64,000 bases of DNA from positions 620,001 to 684,000 of the forward strand of contig NZ_KE136483.1 in assembly GCF_000407185.1 (NCBI RefSeq), read 5' to 3'. Origin of the DNA: Enterococcus malodoratus ATCC 43197. Lineage in GTDB: Bacteria; Bacillota; Bacilli; Lactobacillales; Enterococcaceae. The notes below the pieces were generated by a model that did not search any database, was not told the DNA's origin, and saw only the letters and a program-made list of their open reading frames with translations. Made by a program: the position numbers and the translations under genes. Below are positions 27,587 through 38,190 of the stretch, in pieces (position 1 is the stretch's first letter; each line of letters opens with the position of its first letter).

Positions 27587-28045
27587 ATGCGGAAACAAGA
27601 ACGACACCGTATTATAACGCAACTACTCAATGAGTATGATGTGAAGAAGCAAGAAGATTTTGTGGCGATTCTAGGACAACAAGGGATAACAGTAACGCAG
27701 GCTACGATTTCACGGGATATCAAAGAAATGAAGTTGATAAAAGTTCCAGCGCAAAATGGCGGCTATCGCTATAGTATACCTCGTAAAGATCAAGAAGACG
27801 TGGACGGGAAATTAGCTGATCTTTTGAAAGAGGCCGTGATTTCAGTAGATCAAATGGAGAAATTCATTAATGTGAAAACACTGCCCGGCAATGCCTCAGC
27901 TTGTGCCAATTTATTGGAAAAGCAATTTGCAAAAGGCCTATTTACAACTTTGAATGATGATGACGGCGTTTTGATGATTGCACGAACGGATGAGGACGCT
28001 AGAAACATTCAACAGGAAATTGCTGAAAAAAGTCAAAATAATTAA
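27587..28045 (+). CDS. argR: Arginine repressor, ArgR/AhrC family
   Basis: A 152-residue ArgR. The winged-helix DNA-binding part (about 1-70) holds QGITVTQATISRDIKEMKLIKVP, and the C-terminal arginine-binding hexamerisation domain has VKTLPGNASACANLLEK and LNDDDGVLMIARTDEDA. It senses arginine and controls arginine synthesis or the deiminase pathway. Enterococci usually have several ArgR paralogues; this is the recN-linked one. ATG 27587 follows GGAGGAGAAGG. Confidence 0.95.
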   Translation: MRKQERHRIITQLLNEYDVKKQEDFVAILGQQGITVTQATISRDIKEMKLIKVPAQNGGYRYSIPRKDQEDVDGKLADLLKEAVISVDQMEKFINVKTLPGNASACANLLEKQFAKGLFTTLNDDDGVLMIARTDEDARNIQQEIAEKSQNN

Positions 28046-28172
28046 TAGTATGTATCAGAAGAAGTAAGATGTTTATTCAGCTTTTTATTTTTTTGCTGCA
28101 TTTGCTGTAATTTAGAAATAGTTGTTTGTAGAAAAAAATAGTTACAACTAATAGGAATAAGGAGAATACAAA

Positions 28173-29843
28173 ATGTTGCAAGAATTGACAATCAAAAATT
28201 TTGCGATCATTTCTTCGTTACATTTAGGTTTCACTGATGGAATGACGGCTTTAACCGGCGAAACGGGTGCTGGGAAATCGATTATTATTGATGCGGTCAG
28301 TTTGTTGGCAGGTGCTCGTTCTTCGATTGAGTATATTCGTCAGGGCAGTGAAAAATGTTTGGTAGAAGGTCTATTTGATTTGCCAACCCAAAAAGAGTTT
28401 CAGGTATTGATGGAAGAACTTGGAATTGAGGTCGATGAAGCGGGGTTGATTGTTCAACGAGATCTAAATGTCTCAGGAAAAAGCGTCTCTCGTGTAAATG
28501 GAAGAATCGTCACGTTGGCTAATTTGCGTAGAATCGGACAATTTTTGGTCGATATTCAAGGGCAAAATGACCATCAAGAATTGATGCATCCAGATTCTCA
28601 TTTACGTTTATTAGACGGTTTTGGTGATGCAGCTTTTCAAAAGACTAAAATGGCTTATCAAGTGGCTTACCAAAATTACACAACCTTGGCAAATCAGATA
28701 AAAAAATTCAAACGAAATGAACAATCTTTTGTGCAGCGGATTGATATGCTGACCTTTCAACAAGAGGAGATAGGTAATGCAGAACTTTCTCTTGGCGAGG
28801 AAGAGCGATTACTAGAAGAACGTGGAAAACTTATGAACTATCAAAAAATTGTTGATAGTCTTTCATACAGCTACCAAGCAATGGCTAGTGAAGAAACTAG
28901 TTCTTTAGATATGATTGGTTCTGCCAGTCAAGAGCTCCAAACGATTGCTTCATTAGATAAAGATTATGAAAATATTTCTGACAATGTACACAGTGCTTAC
29001 TATCTATTACAAGATGCTGTAAGTGAGATTGGACGTCAGTTAGATTTGTTGGAGTTAGATGAAGAGCGACTCGACTTAGTGAACGAGCGTTTGGAATTGA
29101 TTCATCAATTGAAACGAAAATATGGCGATTCTATAGAGATCATATTGAGCTACTATGATCAGATTAGTCAAGAACTTTTGACCTCGGATTTTTCGGGTGA
29201 TAAGTTGGAAAAGCTTGAAAAAGAACTAATCGATAGGGAAAGAAAATTGCAGGGCTTGGCAGAAAAGCTGCAGCTAGCACGTAAAAAGATGGCTCAAAAA
29301 TTGGAAACTGCGATCCAACACGAATTGAAAGACTTGTATATGGAAAACGCTCGTTTTGAAGTGAAGTTCGACGAGGATAATTTTACATCGGAAGGAATTG
29401 ACGAGGTAGAGTTTTACATCACAACGAATCCTGGCGAACCGTTAAAGCCGTTAGTCAAAGTCGCCTCTGGTGGAGAAATTTCACGAGTTATGTTGGCGTT
29501 GAAGACGATTTTCTCAAAAACACAAGGGTTGACCAGCATTGTGTTTGATGAAGTAGATACTGGTGTAAGTGGACGTGTTGCTCAGGCGATTGCCGATAAA
29601 ATTTTTCAAATAGGCCAAAATTCACAGGCACTTTGTATCACCCATCTTCCGCAAGTAGCGGCCAAAGCTGATCAGCAATTGTTCATCAGTAAGGAAGTAA
29701 TTGATGGACGTACGTTGACTAGGGTGGAAGAATTATCGGAGACGGAACGGATAGAAGAAATCGCTCGCATGTTAGCAGGAACCGAAATTACAGACTTGAC
29801 TGTCAAGCATGCAAGAGAATTATTGCAATTGGCAAAAAAATAG
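28173..29843 (+). CDS. recN: DNA repair protein RecN
   Basis: A 556-residue SMC-like ATPase. Walker A is LTGETGAGKSIIIDAV near residue 35; a long coiled-coil middle (about 150-380) is followed by the signature VASGGEISRVMLALK and Walker B SIVFDEVDTGVSG. It acts early in double-strand break repair. ATG 28173 follows AATAAGGAG. The 127-base gap before it includes an AAAAAATAGTTACA stretch also found before asp23. It ends at a hairpin shared with the convergent DUF4044 gene. Confidence 0.96.
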   Translation: MLQELTIKNFAIISSLHLGFTDGMTALTGETGAGKSIIIDAVSLLAGARSSIEYIRQGSEKCLVEGLFDLPTQKEFQVLMEELGIEVDEAGLIVQRDLNVSGKSVSRVNGRIVTLANLRRIGQFLVDIQGQNDHQELMHPDSHLRLLDGFGDAAFQKTKMAYQVAYQNYTTLANQIKKFKRNEQSFVQRIDMLTFQQEEIGNAELSLGEEERLLEERGKLMNYQKIVDSLSYSYQAMASEETSSLDMIGSASQELQTIASLDKDYENISDNVHSAYYLLQDAVSEIGRQLDLLELDEERLDLVNERLELIHQLKRKYGDSIEIILSYYDQISQELLTSDFSGDKLEKLEKELIDRERKLQGLAEKLQLARKKMAQKLETAIQHELKDLYMENARFEVKFDEDNFTSEGIDEVEFYITTNPGEPLKPLVKVASGGEISRVMLALKTIFSKTQGLTSIVFDEVDTGVSGRVAQAIADKIFQIGQNSQALCITHLPQVAAKADQQLFISKEVIDGRTLTRVEELSETERIEEIARMLAGTEITDLTVKHARELLQLAKK

Positions 29844-29866
29844 CCGGAGCATTTGCTCCGGCTATT
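29839..29866. terminator. Shared terminator between recN and the DUF4044 gene
   Basis: AATAGCCGGAGC and GCTCCGGCTATT form a perfect 12-bp stem with a 4-base loop. On the minus strand it runs into TTTTTTTGCC, a strong terminator; the plus-strand tail is weaker. It includes the recN stop codon. Confidence 0.88.
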
Positions 29867-29869
29867 TGC

Positions 29870-29986
29870 TTACATAATACTCAGTAAACTACTCAAGACT
29901 AAAGAACCGATTGTTAAAATTAACATGGTCCAAATAACAATCTTTGTAACTTTAGAAAATGTACTAGTGGATTTTTTGTTATTCAT
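29870..29986 (-). CDS. DUF4044-type small membrane protein (38 residues)
   Basis: This short frame reads MNNKKSTSTFSKVTKIVIWT at its start: a basic, Ser/Thr-rich N-terminus followed by one membrane helix (about 16-38). That is the form of DUF4044 proteins of Lactobacillales. Support: the ribosome site AGGATGGTGA before ATG 29986, a promoter at 30019-30047 with 17-base spacing, and a strong terminator right after the TAA. The function of the family is unknown. It is convergent with recN. Confidence 0.75.
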   Translation of the reverse strand: MNNKKSTSTFSKVTKIVIWTMLILTIGSLVLSSLLSIM

Positions 29987-30018
29987 GATGTCACCATCCT
30001 CAAAGAAATTTCAAATTC

Positions 30019-30047
30019 ATCATACTCCATTTATTAGAACTCCGCAA
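30019..30047 (-). promoter_or_regulatory. Promoter of the DUF4044 gene
   Basis: On the minus strand TTGCGG (30047-30042) and TATGAT (30024-30019) are separated by 17 bases, a good vegetative promoter, about 33 bases upstream of the start codon. Confidence 0.7.
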
Positions 30048-30214
30048 ATAACTGAAAAAAACTTTTAAAAAATACTAAGAAATCTTTTCGCACCAATATT
30101 GCGAATTCAATTGTTAAAACTTGCTAAATCCTTTATATTTTAAATGAATTGAAACACGAATGTAACGATAATGCAGTATAGTGAAGGTAGTAGTTTGAAG
30201 AGGAAGGACTGTGT

Positions 30215-30586
30215 TTGTTGGCATCATTTTCACCAGTATTGTTGTTATGGTACATTTTTCCGATTATCGTCTTTTTAGCGTCTGATTATATCGTAACAAC
30301 TTTTAAATTAAAACAACGTTTCAATTTGAAAACACCGGATATTACAGTGCCATTTTTAATTGTTGGAATGCACGAAATATCGAAAAGTATCAGTTCGTTT
30401 TCAATTTTACCATATTTTTTACTAACTATTCTATTATTGGGCATTAGTGTCGTGGTTTTTCAAGCGTATCGCTATCGTGAAATCATGTATGGTCGTTTTT
30501 TCAAAATGTTTTGGCGTTTAACATTTTTACTATCAGTTTTAGTCTATTTTATTTTGATTATCACTAGTGTTATTAATGCCTTATAA
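30215..30586 (+). CDS. DUF3397-family membrane protein
   Basis: A 123-residue protein with four hydrophobic helices: LLLWYIFPIIVFLASDYIV, then a KTPDITVPFLIVGMHEISK loop, then two more helices. This fits the DUF3397 family that lies directly upstream of mraZ in lactic acid bacteria. The start is TTG 30215, 7 nt after AGGAAGGA; no ATG fits. Function is unknown; the location suggests a link with cell wall or division, as inference only. Confidence 0.75.
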   Translation: MLASFSPVLLLWYIFPIIVFLASDYIVTTFKLKQRFNLKTPDITVPFLIVGMHEISKSISSFSILPYFLLTILLLGISVVVFQAYRYREIMYGRFFKMFWRLTFLLSVLVYFILIITSVINAL

Positions 30587-30689
30587 TTGAAAAAAACTCT
30601 AAAAAAACTCTGTATTATTCGGATATAGCTTGATAAAACAGTATGGTTAGTGAAGGTCAAAAAAGTGTTATTTTTGTTTTTTACAAAAT

Positions 30690-30719
30690 GTGGTAGATTG
30701 TGGGGGATTGTGGTAGACT
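30690..30719 (+). promoter_or_regulatory. MraZ boxes: three 10-bp direct repeats
   Basis: GTGGTAGATT (30690), GTGGGGGATT (30700) and GTGGTAGACT (30710) are consecutive repeats in exact 10-bp phase. MraZ binds such GTGG/TGGG repeats one helical turn apart in front of its own operon. This is the expected autoregulatory site for the division cluster. Confidence 0.85.
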
Positions 30720-30754
30720 AAACTCATGCGGTGGTAAAAAGGGGTGGAGTCTAG

Positions 30755-31186
30755 ATGTTCATGGGAGAATTTCAACATAATATTGATGCAAAAGGTCGAT
30801 TGATCGTTCCATCAAAATTACGTGAACAATTAGGCGAGAAATTTGTTGTTACCCGTGGAATGGACGGGTGTTTGTTTGGATACCCTTTAACCGAATGGAA
30901 CGAACTAGAAACAAAATTGAATGAAATGCCGCTTTCTAAGAAAGATGCGCGTGCATTCGTACGTTTCTTTTACTCCGCTGCTACTGAGTGTGAAATAGAT
31001 AAGCAAGGACGAATTAATATTCCTGTGTCTTTGCGCAGTCATGCCTCGCTTGAAAAGGAATGTGTGATCATTGGCGTAGCCAATCGAATAGAAATATGGG
31101 ATCAATCACGTTGGAATGAATTTACGAAAGAAACAGAAGCTAGTTTTGATGACATTGCAGAAACAATGGTCGATTTTGGATTTTAG
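30755..31186 (+). CDS. mraZ: Transcriptional regulator MraZ
   Basis: A 143-residue protein made of two SpoVT/AbrB-like halves: [24 protein letters not shown] and [24 protein letters not shown]. MraZ forms rings and binds the repeats found just upstream (30690-30719), repressing the division and wall cluster. ATG 30755 follows AAAGGGGTGGAG. It is the first gene of the cluster and lies 15 bases before rsmH. Confidence 0.97.
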   Translation: MFMGEFQHNIDAKGRLIVPSKLREQLGEKFVVTRGMDGCLFGYPLTEWNELETKLNEMPLSKKDARAFVRFFYSAATECEIDKQGRINIPVSLRSHASLEKECVIIGVANRIEIWDQSRWNEFTKETEASFDDIAETMVDFGF

Positions 31187-31201
31187 AGAAGAGGATTATC
31201 A

Positions 31202-32155
31202 ATGACAGACTTTCAACATACAACCGTTTTGCTTCATGAGACAGTTGATGGTCTAGCAATCAAACCAAACGGTATTTATGTTGATTGTACATTAGGCGGG
31301 GCTGGACATAGTGAGTATTTACTGAGTCAGTTAAACGCAAATGGACATCTTTATGCTTTTGATCAAGATCAGAATGCAATCGATAATGCGAAGATTCGCT
31401 TAGCTAAATATGTCTCAGAAAATCAGGTGACCTTTGTTAAAGCTAACTTTAGAGAGCTTACTACTGAACTGAATAGTTTAGGGGTAACAGAAGTTGACGG
31501 AATTCTGTATGATCTTGGTGTTTCATCACCGCAACTTGATGAAGCAGAGCGTGGGTTTAGCTACCACCAAGATGCACCATTGGACATGCGAATGGATCAA
31601 GATGCACCATTAAGTGCTTATCAAGTTGTAAATGAGTATTCTTATCACGAGTTAATAAAAATTTTCTTTCGTTACGGCGAAGAAAAATTCTCCAAGCAAA
31701 TCGCTCGATTGATCGAGCGCAGACGCGAGGAAAAACCTATAGAAACAACGGGTGAATTAGTGGACGTAATCAAGGAGGCTATTCCAGCTCCTGCAAGACG
31801 AAAAGGCGGACATCCTGCTAAACGCGTTTTCCAAGCCATTCGTATTGCTGTAAATGATGAATTAGGTGCAATCGAAAGTTCTCTTGAGCAGGCGATTGAT
31901 CTATTAACAATTGAAGGAAGGGTTAGTGTAATTACCTTTCATTCATTAGAAGATCGTATTGTAAAAACGATGTTTAAAGAATTCAGTACACCGAAGGACA
32001 TGCCTCCAGGCTTACCTGTGGTTCCTGAAGAATTTCAGCCAGTGTTAACATTGGTTAATCGAAAACCAATCATTCCTTCTGAAGAGGAATTACATGATAA
32101 TAATCGTGCGAGAAGTGCGAAATTACGAATCGCCGAGAAAGTGAAGAAAGGATAG
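31202..32155 (+). CDS. rsmH: 16S rRNA (cytosine-1402 N4) methyltransferase
   Basis: A 317-residue MraW/Rsm[22 protein letters not shown] and [15 protein letters not shown] give the SAM-binding fold; [22 protein letters not shown] and [13 protein letters not shown] are also conserved. The basic tail ends [14 protein letters not shown], the usual end. It methylates N4 of C1402 in the decoding centre. ATG 31202 follows AGAAGAGGA. It is followed five bases later by ftsL. Confidence 0.97.
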   Translation: MTDFQHTTVLLHETVDGLAIKPNGIYVDCTLGGAGHSEYLLSQLNANGHLYAFDQDQNAIDNAKIRLAKYVSENQVTFVKANFRELTTELNSLGVTEVDGILYDLGVSSPQLDEAERGFSYHQDAPLDMRMDQDAPLSAYQVVNEYSYHELIKIFFRYGEEKFSKQIARLIERRREEKPIETTGELVDVIKEAIPAPARRKGGHPAKRVFQAIRIAVNDELGAIESSLEQAIDLLTIEGRVSVITFHSLEDRIVKTMFKEFSTPKDMPPGLPVVPEEFQPVLTLVNRKPIIPSEEELHDNNRARSAKLRIAEKVKKG

Positions 32156-32160
32156 GAATT

Positions 32161-32538
32161 ATGGCAGAATTAAAAAACAATCAACAGCTCCAATTTGATT
32201 CTCAGCAAGAAGAGATTCACCAAACGCCAGATTCTTTCAAAGTCTTCGTTTCTCCTGGTGATCGTTTAAAGAAAATCACACGAGTTGAAAAATTTGCTGT
32301 GTTGGCTTTCTTAGTGATGCTGGTTGGTCTATCAATCGTGATGGTCAACTACCGGAATGAAATCAGCAAAACCCAGAATGAAATTACTAGTATTCAAACT
32401 GATATTGATGCAAAAGAAAAAACAGCGACACAATTGCAACAAGAAAAGAGTGAATTATCTCGTTCTGATCGTTTGAAAGAAGTAGCTGAAAAGGCTGGTC
32501 TTTCGATCAATGATGCGAATTTAAGGAAAGTGAAGTAA
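32161..32538 (+). CDS. ftsL: Cell division protein FtsL
   Basis: A 125-residue bitopic protein. A charged N-terminal tail (about 1-40) is followed by a membrane helix (FAVLAFLVMLVGLSIVMV, about 45-63) and an outside coiled coil (about 65-110) with heptad-like spacing. It works with DivIC and DivIB to activate the septal FtsW-PBP pair. The stop is followed directly by the PBP start. Identified from topology and position rather than a strong motif. Confidence 0.9.
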   Translation: MAELKNNQQLQFDSQQEEIHQTPDSFKVFVSPGDRLKKITRVEKFAVLAFLVMLVGLSIVMVNYRNEISKTQNEITSIQTDIDAKEKTATQLQQEKSELSRSDRLKEVAEKAGLSINDANLRKVK

Positions 32539-34728
32539 ATGAGCTTTAAAAGGCTAAAAAGAAAAATCCGAAAAAAGAATTTGACTCCGATGAACAATCG
32601 CAAAAAAGTAGGCGTTATTTTGTTTGCTACGAGTATTGGATTGTTCTTTTTGTTTGCCGTTCGTATGATTTACGTTGTGGCAGGCGGTCATGTGGCAGGT
32701 ACCTCGTTGAAGGCTAAGACGGAAGAATTGTATCACGGTGGTCAGGTCGTCAAAGCTAAACGTGGAACAATATATGATCGTAACGGGGAAGTAATCGCTG
32801 AAGATGCGACATCTTATTCTGTCTACGCGATTCTCTCTGAAAGCTATGTTTCAGGAAAAGAAAAATTGTACGCACAAGAGAAAAATTTTGACGAATTGGC
32901 CTCTATCTTACATAAGTATCTAGGAATTAAAGAAAAGTCAGTTTTAAAAACGTTGAAGAGCGGTATAAATAGTGATGGAACTAGTAAGTATTACCAAGTT
33001 GAGTTTGGTAACAAAGGGAAAAACATCTCGGAAGAAACCAAGCAAAACATAGAAGATGCAATGAAGAAGGCTAAGGTACAAGGATTGTATTTCACAGAAC
33101 ATACGGATCGGATGTATCCTAATGGTAATTTTGCCTCTCATTTTATTGGTTATGCCCAGCCGGATAAGAAAGAAGAACTCGTTGGAATGATGGGTGTCGA
33201 GGCTGCTTATGATGATGTTCTAAAAGGTAAAAACGGGAAAGTTGTTTATCAAAAAGATGAAAATCAACGTCCGATTCCCGGTAGTGTTGCAGAAGAGAAG
33301 AAAGCGGTAAATGGAGAAGACATTTATACGACTTTAGATGCTGGACTGCAAAGCTATTTAGAAACGCTGTTAGACAAAGTTAACTCTGAGTCCAAACCAA
33401 CTGAAATGACTGCGACATTAATGCAAGCAAAAACAGGGGACATACTCGCGATGTCTCAACGTCCGACATTTAACCCTGAGACTAAAGAAGGCTTGGGTGA
33501 ATCTGATGCATGGCGAAACTTCTTAATAGAAGATAGTTATGAACCAGGTTCGACGATGAAAGTCTTCACGACGGCGGCCGCAGTCAACGAAGGTGTGTTT
33601 AATGAAAACGAGAGCTATATGTCTGGCAAAATTCAAGTTGCCGATGCGACTATCAATGATTGGGACTTGGGTAAAAAAGGAATATTGACGATGCGTCAAG
33701 CTCTTTCTTGGTCTAGTAACGTTGGGATGGTTAAGCTGGAAGAAAGATTAGGTGATCGTTGGCCAGAATACGTAAAACGTTTTGGTTTTGGTCAAAGTAC
33801 CTACTCCGGTTTGCCTGGAGAGTCAAAAGGAACATTACCGACGAGCAATATCGTCGACCAAGCAATGAGTTCTTATGGACAAGCAATTGGGGTAACAAAT
33901 TTCCAAATGATGCGTGGTTTCACTGCTGTAGCAAATGATGGAAAAATGCTGCAACCTCATTATATAGAGAAAGTTTCCAATCCTAATACAGGAAAAGAAA
34001 TTATCACAAAACCGGAAGTTGTTGGAGAACCCATAACGGCTGAAACGGCTCAAAAAGTACGTGAGTATATGAGAGATACCGTTGAGAGTGAAAACTATGG
34101 TTCTGCTTACGATCAATATAAGGTTCCCGGTTATCATATTTCTGCTAAAACTGGTACTGCGCAAATTGCAAGTGGTGGTACTTATCTTACAGGTGACACA
34201 AATTATATCTATTCGATTGCATTGATGCTACCTTCAGAGGATCCCGAATATATTTTGTACTTGACGCTTAAACAGCCTCAAGAAAATAAGGAAGGCATTC
34301 TGGGAGAAATCGCGAATCCATTACTAACTCGTGCAATGGAATTCCAAAATAATACTTCTGATTCCTCAGATGAAGAAAGTAATACAAAGGTTACGGTAGA
34401 GGATTACCGGAATCTCTCAACTTCCAAAGCTGCGGCTGATGCTAACAAACGTGGAGTGACGGCAGTCGTTGTTGGTGATGGAGAAAAAGTAATCAAACAA
34501 TCTGCGAAGCCAGGTGAAAAAGTCATGGCGAACGAGCACTTGATCTTGTTAACGGATGGTAAGAAAGAAATGCCTGATGTTCGAGGCTGGTCAAAGGCAG
34601 ATATCTTAAAATTGGCGAATTTGTTAGATATTGACGTAACCTTTAAAGGGGACGGCTATTGTACGAAACAAAATATAGCGCCTTACGCAGAAGTATCGAA
34701 AAAGAAATTGAAAATTACGTTAGGTTAG
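32539..34728 (+). CDS. ftsI: Septal class B penicillin-binding protein (PBP2x/FtsI type) with PASTA domains
   Basis: A 729-residue transpeptidase with a short cytoplasmic tail and one membrane helix (about 27-50). The dimerisation region is followed by the transpeptidase domain with SxxK at Ser338 (GSTMK), SSN at 392-394 and KTG at 537-539. Two PASTA-like units lie at the C-terminus (about 625-729; the second starts [19 protein letters not shown]). It cross-links septal peptidoglycan and is the beta-lactam target of this cluster, called PbpC or PBP2x in cocci. No obvious loss of a catalytic residue. It starts right after ftsL. Confidence 0.95.
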   Translation: MSFKRLKRKIRKKNLTPMNNRKKVGVILFATSIGLFFLFAVRMIYVVAGGHVAGTSLKAKTEELYHGGQVVKAKRGTIYDRNGEVIAEDATSYSVYAILSESYVSGKEKLYAQEKNFDELASILHKYLGIKEKSVLKTLKSGINSDGTSKYYQVEFGNKGKNISEETKQNIEDAMKKAKVQGLYFTEHTDRMYPNGNFASHFIGYAQPDKKEELVGMMGVEAAYDDVLKGKNGKVVYQKDENQRPIPGSVAEEKKAVNGEDIYTTLDAGLQSYLETLLDKVNSESKPTEMTATLMQAKTGDILAMSQRPTFNPETKEGLGESDAWRNFLIEDSYEPGSTMKVFTTAAAVNEGVFNENESYMSGKIQVADATINDWDLGKKGILTMRQALSWSSNVGMVKLEERLGDRWPEYVKRFGFGQSTYSGLPGESKGTLPTSNIVDQAMSSYGQAIGVTNFQMMRGFTAVANDGKMLQPHYIEKVSNPNTGKEIITKPEVVGEPITAETAQKVREYMRDTVESENYGSAYDQYKVPGYHISAKTGTAQIASGGTYLTGDTNYIYSIALMLPSEDPEYILYLTLKQPQENKEGILGEIANPLLTRAMEFQNNTSDSSDEESNTKVTVEDYRNLSTSKAAADANKRGVTAVVVGDGEKVIKQSAKPGEKVMANEHLILLTDGKKEMPDVRGWSKADILKLANLLDIDVTFKGDGYCTKQNIAPYAEVSKKKLKITLG

Positions 34729-34744
34729 GACTGGAGAGAAAAAA

Positions 34745-35707
34745 ATGCAACCGGCACAACTATTTATCGCTTTTGCCAGTAGTTTCGCAATTACTGTCGC
34801 AGGGATGCCTTTTATAATTGGTTATTTTAGAATGAGGAAACAAGGACAAGAAATTCGCGACGAAGGTCCGAAATGGCATAACTCCAAAGCGGGTACGCCT
34901 ACAATGGGCGGACTAGGATTTTTAGCCGCTGCTGTCATCACGACTATTTGGTTTAGCTTGTGGACACATAAAATGACCACTTCTTTAATGATCTTAGTAT
35001 TTGTTCTATTGTTGTATGGGATCATCGGTTTTTTGGATGATTTTATCAAATTAGCGAAGAAGCAAAATGAAGGATTGACTTCAAGTCAAAAATTCATCGC
35101 ACAAGTTGTCGTAGCGATTATCTTCTATGTTGTTTATCGGATGGAAGGTTATCCTAATACATTGAATTTCTTTGGGATTGATTTACCGCTGAACATTCTT
35201 TATGGCTTGTTTGTGATTTTTTGGCTGGTTGGTTTTTCAAATGCAGTAAATCTTACCGATGGAATCGATGGTTTGGTGTCAGGGTTAGGAACAATCTCCT
35301 TTGCGACATACGGAATTATCGCATGGAATCAACAGCAGTATGAAGTATTGATCGTCTGTTTAGCTGTAATGGGCGGCTTAGTTGGCTTCTTTCCTTACAA
35401 TAGAAAACCAGCAAAGATCTTTATGGGAGATGTAGGGTCTCTGGCTTTAGGTGGGTTGTTGGCAGCTGTGTCAATCATATTACACCAAGAATGGACTCTG
35501 TTGCTAGTTGGGTTAGTTTACATTTTTGAAACAGCAAGCGTGATTATTCAAGTCACTTCCTTTAAAATGACAGGTAAGCGTGTTTTTAAAATGTCACCAC
35601 TGCATCACCATTTTGAAATGTCCGGTTGGTCGGAGTGGAAGGTCGACACGGTGTTTTGGGCAATCGGCCTCATTGCTTCCATTATTGTTTTATTGATCGT
35701 ACTGTAG
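34745..35707 (+). CDS. mraY: Phospho-MurNAc-pentapeptide transferase
   Basis: A 320-residue membrane enzyme with ten helices. [17 protein letters not shown], the Asp pair in [33 protein letters not shown], the catalytic [11 protein letters not shown] and [16 protein letters not shown] are all present. It makes lipid I from UDP-MurNAc-pentapeptide and undecaprenyl phosphate. ATG 34745 follows GGACTGGAGAG. The length is that of Gram-positive MraY. Confidence 0.97.
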   Translation: MQPAQLFIAFASSFAITVAGMPFIIGYFRMRKQGQEIRDEGPKWHNSKAGTPTMGGLGFLAAAVITTIWFSLWTHKMTTSLMILVFVLLLYGIIGFLDDFIKLAKKQNEGLTSSQKFIAQVVVAIIFYVVYRMEGYPNTLNFFGIDLPLNILYGLFVIFWLVGFSNAVNLTDGIDGLVSGLGTISFATYGIIAWNQQQYEVLIVCLAVMGGLVGFFPYNRKPAKIFMGDVGSLALGGLLAAVSIILHQEWTLLLVGLVYIFETASVIIQVTSFKMTGKRVFKMSPLHHHFEMSGWSEWKVDTVFWAIGLIASIIVLLIVL

Positions 35708-35721
35708 GAGATGACTAGGAA

Positions 35722-37086
35722 ATGAAACAAATTAAACAATATGAAAATGAAAAAGTATTAGTATTAGGATTAGCGAAGAGCGGATTTAGTGCGGCCAAGT
35801 TATTAAATGACTTGGGCGCATTTGTTACGGTCAACGATGGAAAACCGTTTGAAGAAAATCCTGAAGCTCAAGAGTTATTGGAACAGGGTGTTCGAGTAAT
35901 TACAGGTCATCATCCAATTGAGTTACTGGATGAGGATTTTTCATTGATGGTAAAAAATCCAGGAATTCCTTATGATAATCCCTTAGTAGCGAAAGCTGAA
36001 GAATTGCATATCCCAATTTTGACCGAAGTGGAGTTGGCTTACCAAGTCGCAGAATGTCCAATCGTTGGTATCACTGGAACGAATGGCAAGACGACAACTA
36101 CTACCATGATCGGTCTATTGTTGAACCAAGAACGTTCAGCAGGGAAAGCACATTTAGCTGGAAATATTGGTTTTCCTGCTAGTGCTGTGGCTGCTAAAGC
36201 AATGGCAGAAGATGATATCGTTATGGAACTCTCTAGTTTTCAATTAATGGGAATAAAAGACTTCAAGCCACAGATCGCTGTTATTACTAATATTTATGAG
36301 GCACATCTGGACTACCATAAAACACGTGAAAACTATGTAGCGGCTAAATGGTCGATTCAGGAAAATATGACCGCAGATGGTCATCTAATTCTAAATTGGA
36401 ATTCTAAGGAATTACAAGAAATGAGCCAACAAACTAAGGCGCAAGTTATTCCTTTTTCAACAAAGGAAAAAATTGCTAATGGGGCTTATTTATTAGACGG
36501 TGGTTTATATTATGAAGAAGAAAAAATCATGGAGGCTGCTGAACTGGGTGTACCAGGTGCACACAATATTGAAAATGCGTTAGCAGCAATCATCGTTGCA
36601 AAACTAAAAGGTGTTTCTAACGAAGGAATTCGAACAGCATTGAGCAATTTTCATGGTGTACCACATAGAACTCAATACGTGGATACAATCAACGGACGAA
36701 AATTTTACAATGACTCGAAAGCAACGAACAGTTTAGCTACTGAAATGGCTTTAAGCGGTTTTGATAATGACCGTTTGATTTTATTGGCCGGTGGCTTAGA
36801 CCGTGGAAATGGGTTTGATGAATTGATTCCGGCTTTTGAAGGGGTCAAGGCTGTCATTCTGTTTGGCGAAACGAAGGATAAATTGGCTGATACTGCAAGG
36901 CGTGCCGGGATTCAAACAATTATTATGACCTCAAATGTTGAAACGGCAGTTCCTTTGGCCTATGAACAAAGTGAGGCCGGTGATAATATTTTGTTATCCC
37001 CTGCAAATGCAAGTTGGGATCAGTATCCTAACTTCGAAATTCGCGGAGATAAATTTATGCATGCTGTAAAGCAATTAGAAAAGTAG
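35722..37086 (+). CDS. murD: UDP-N-acetylmuramoyl-L-alanine--D-glutamate ligase
   Basis: A 454-residue Mur ligase with [14 protein letters not shown] at the N-terminal UDP-binding part, the ATP loop [23 protein letters not shown], and the C-terminal [11 protein letters not shown] and [19 protein letters not shown]. It adds D-glutamate in the cytoplasmic pathway of peptidoglycan. It is ten bases from murG. Confidence 0.97.
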   Translation: MKQIKQYENEKVLVLGLAKSGFSAAKLLNDLGAFVTVNDGKPFEENPEAQELLEQGVRVITGHHPIELLDEDFSLMVKNPGIPYDNPLVAKAEELHIPILTEVELAYQVAECPIVGITGTNGKTTTTTMIGLLLNQERSAGKAHLAGNIGFPASAVAAKAMAEDDIVMELSSFQLMGIKDFKPQIAVITNIYEAHLDYHKTRENYVAAKWSIQENMTADGHLILNWNSKELQEMSQQTKAQVIPFSTKEKIANGAYLLDGGLYYEEEKIMEAAELGVPGAHNIENALAAIIVAKLKGVSNEGIRTALSNFHGVPHRTQYVDTINGRKFYNDSKATNSLATEMALSGFDNDRLILLAGGLDRGNGFDELIPAFEGVKAVILFGETKDKLADTARRAGIQTIIMTSNVETAVPLAYEQSEAGDNILLSPANASWDQYPNFEIRGDKFMHAVKQLEK

Positions 37087-37095
37087 GGAAATGAA

Positions 37096-38187
37096 ATGAG
37101 AATACTTGTTACAGGCGGCGGCACGGGTGGACATATATATCCAGCCTTGGCATTTATCCGCTACGTACAAAAGATCCAGCCTGATTCTGAATTTTTATAT
37201 GTAGGTACTCATCGTGGGTTGGAAAATAAAATCGTGCCTGAGACAGGCATCTCTTTTAAAACAATCAAAATTCAAGGGTTTAAGCGGAAGCTTTCGCTCG
37301 ATAATATCAAAACGGTTCAATTATTTCTTGAGAGTATCAAGCGGTCAAAAGAAATTCTGCGAGAATTCAAACCCGATGTCGTAATTGGAACGGGTGGTTA
37401 TGTTTCTGGATCGGTGGTTTATGCAGCCGCTCGGATGAAGATTCCGACGATTGTTCATGAACAAAATAGTGTTCCAGGTATGACAAATAAATTTTTAAGT
37501 CGTTTTGCTGACCGAGTGGGAATTTGTTTCCCTGATGCAGCTCAATATTTTCCAGAAAGCAAAACTGTCTTAGTGGGCAATCCAAGAGCACAAGAAGTTG
37601 TGACTAGTGGCAAATCGGAAGTTTTGGAGCAATATGGTTTATTACCAGATATTCCTACCGTATTGATTTTTGGAGGAAGCCAAGGAGCTCTTAAAATCAA
37701 TCAAGCAGTTATTCAGGCACTACCCAAATTTTCACAAAAAGATTATCAGGTTCTCTACGCATCAGGTGATCGGTACTATAACGAAATAAAAGAGAAATTC
37801 GACGTAGAAAAAATCAACCGAAATTTATCATTGCAACCGTACATTAAAAATATGACTGATGTTATGGCAAATGTTGATTTATTGATTGGACGTGCCGGTG
37901 CAACGTCAATCGCAGAACTTACAGCTTTGGGATTACCGGCAATCTTGATCCCAAGCCCATATGTGACAAATGACCATCAAACAAAGAACGCTCAAAGTTT
38001 GGTTAATGCTGGTGCTGTAAAAATGATTCCAGATGCTGACTTAACGGGTGAGAGTTTGATAGATGCAGTAGATGAAATTATGAACGACTCTGAAAAAAGA
38101 GAGGCGATGGCGAAAGCCTCCCGCCAAGAAGGAATACCGGACGCGGCGGAACGTCTATGGTCATTGGTAAACGAGATCGTCGGATAA
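37096..38187 (+). CDS. murG: UDP-GlcNAc:lipid I N-acetylglucosaminyltransferase
   Basis: A 363-residue GT28 enzyme. [15 protein letters not shown] is the N-terminal glycine loop; [43 protein letters not shown] and [19 protein letters not shown] follow. It makes lipid II at the inner membrane face. ATG 37096 follows AGTAGGGAAATGAA. The stop at 38185-38187 lies just before the divIB ribosome site. Confidence 0.97.
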   Translation: MRILVTGGGTGGHIYPALAFIRYVQKIQPDSEFLYVGTHRGLENKIVPETGISFKTIKIQGFKRKLSLDNIKTVQLFLESIKRSKEILREFKPDVVIGTGGYVSGSVVYAAARMKIPTIVHEQNSVPGMTNKFLSRFADRVGICFPDAAQYFPESKTVLVGNPRAQEVVTSGKSEVLEQYGLLPDIPTVLIFGGSQGALKINQAVIQALPKFSQKDYQVLYASGDRYYNEIKEKFDVEKINRNLSLQPYIKNMTDVMANVDLLIGRAGATSIAELTALGLPAILIPSPYVTNDHQTKNAQSLVNAGAVKMIPDADLTGESLIDAVDEIMNDSEKREAMAKASRQEGIPDAAERLWSLVNEIVG

Positions 38188-38190
38188 TTT

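Noticed and set aside
29853-30068. 71-codon plus-strand frame after recN
   Set aside because: It is antisense to the DUF4044 gene, has no ribosome site and begins inside the terminator.
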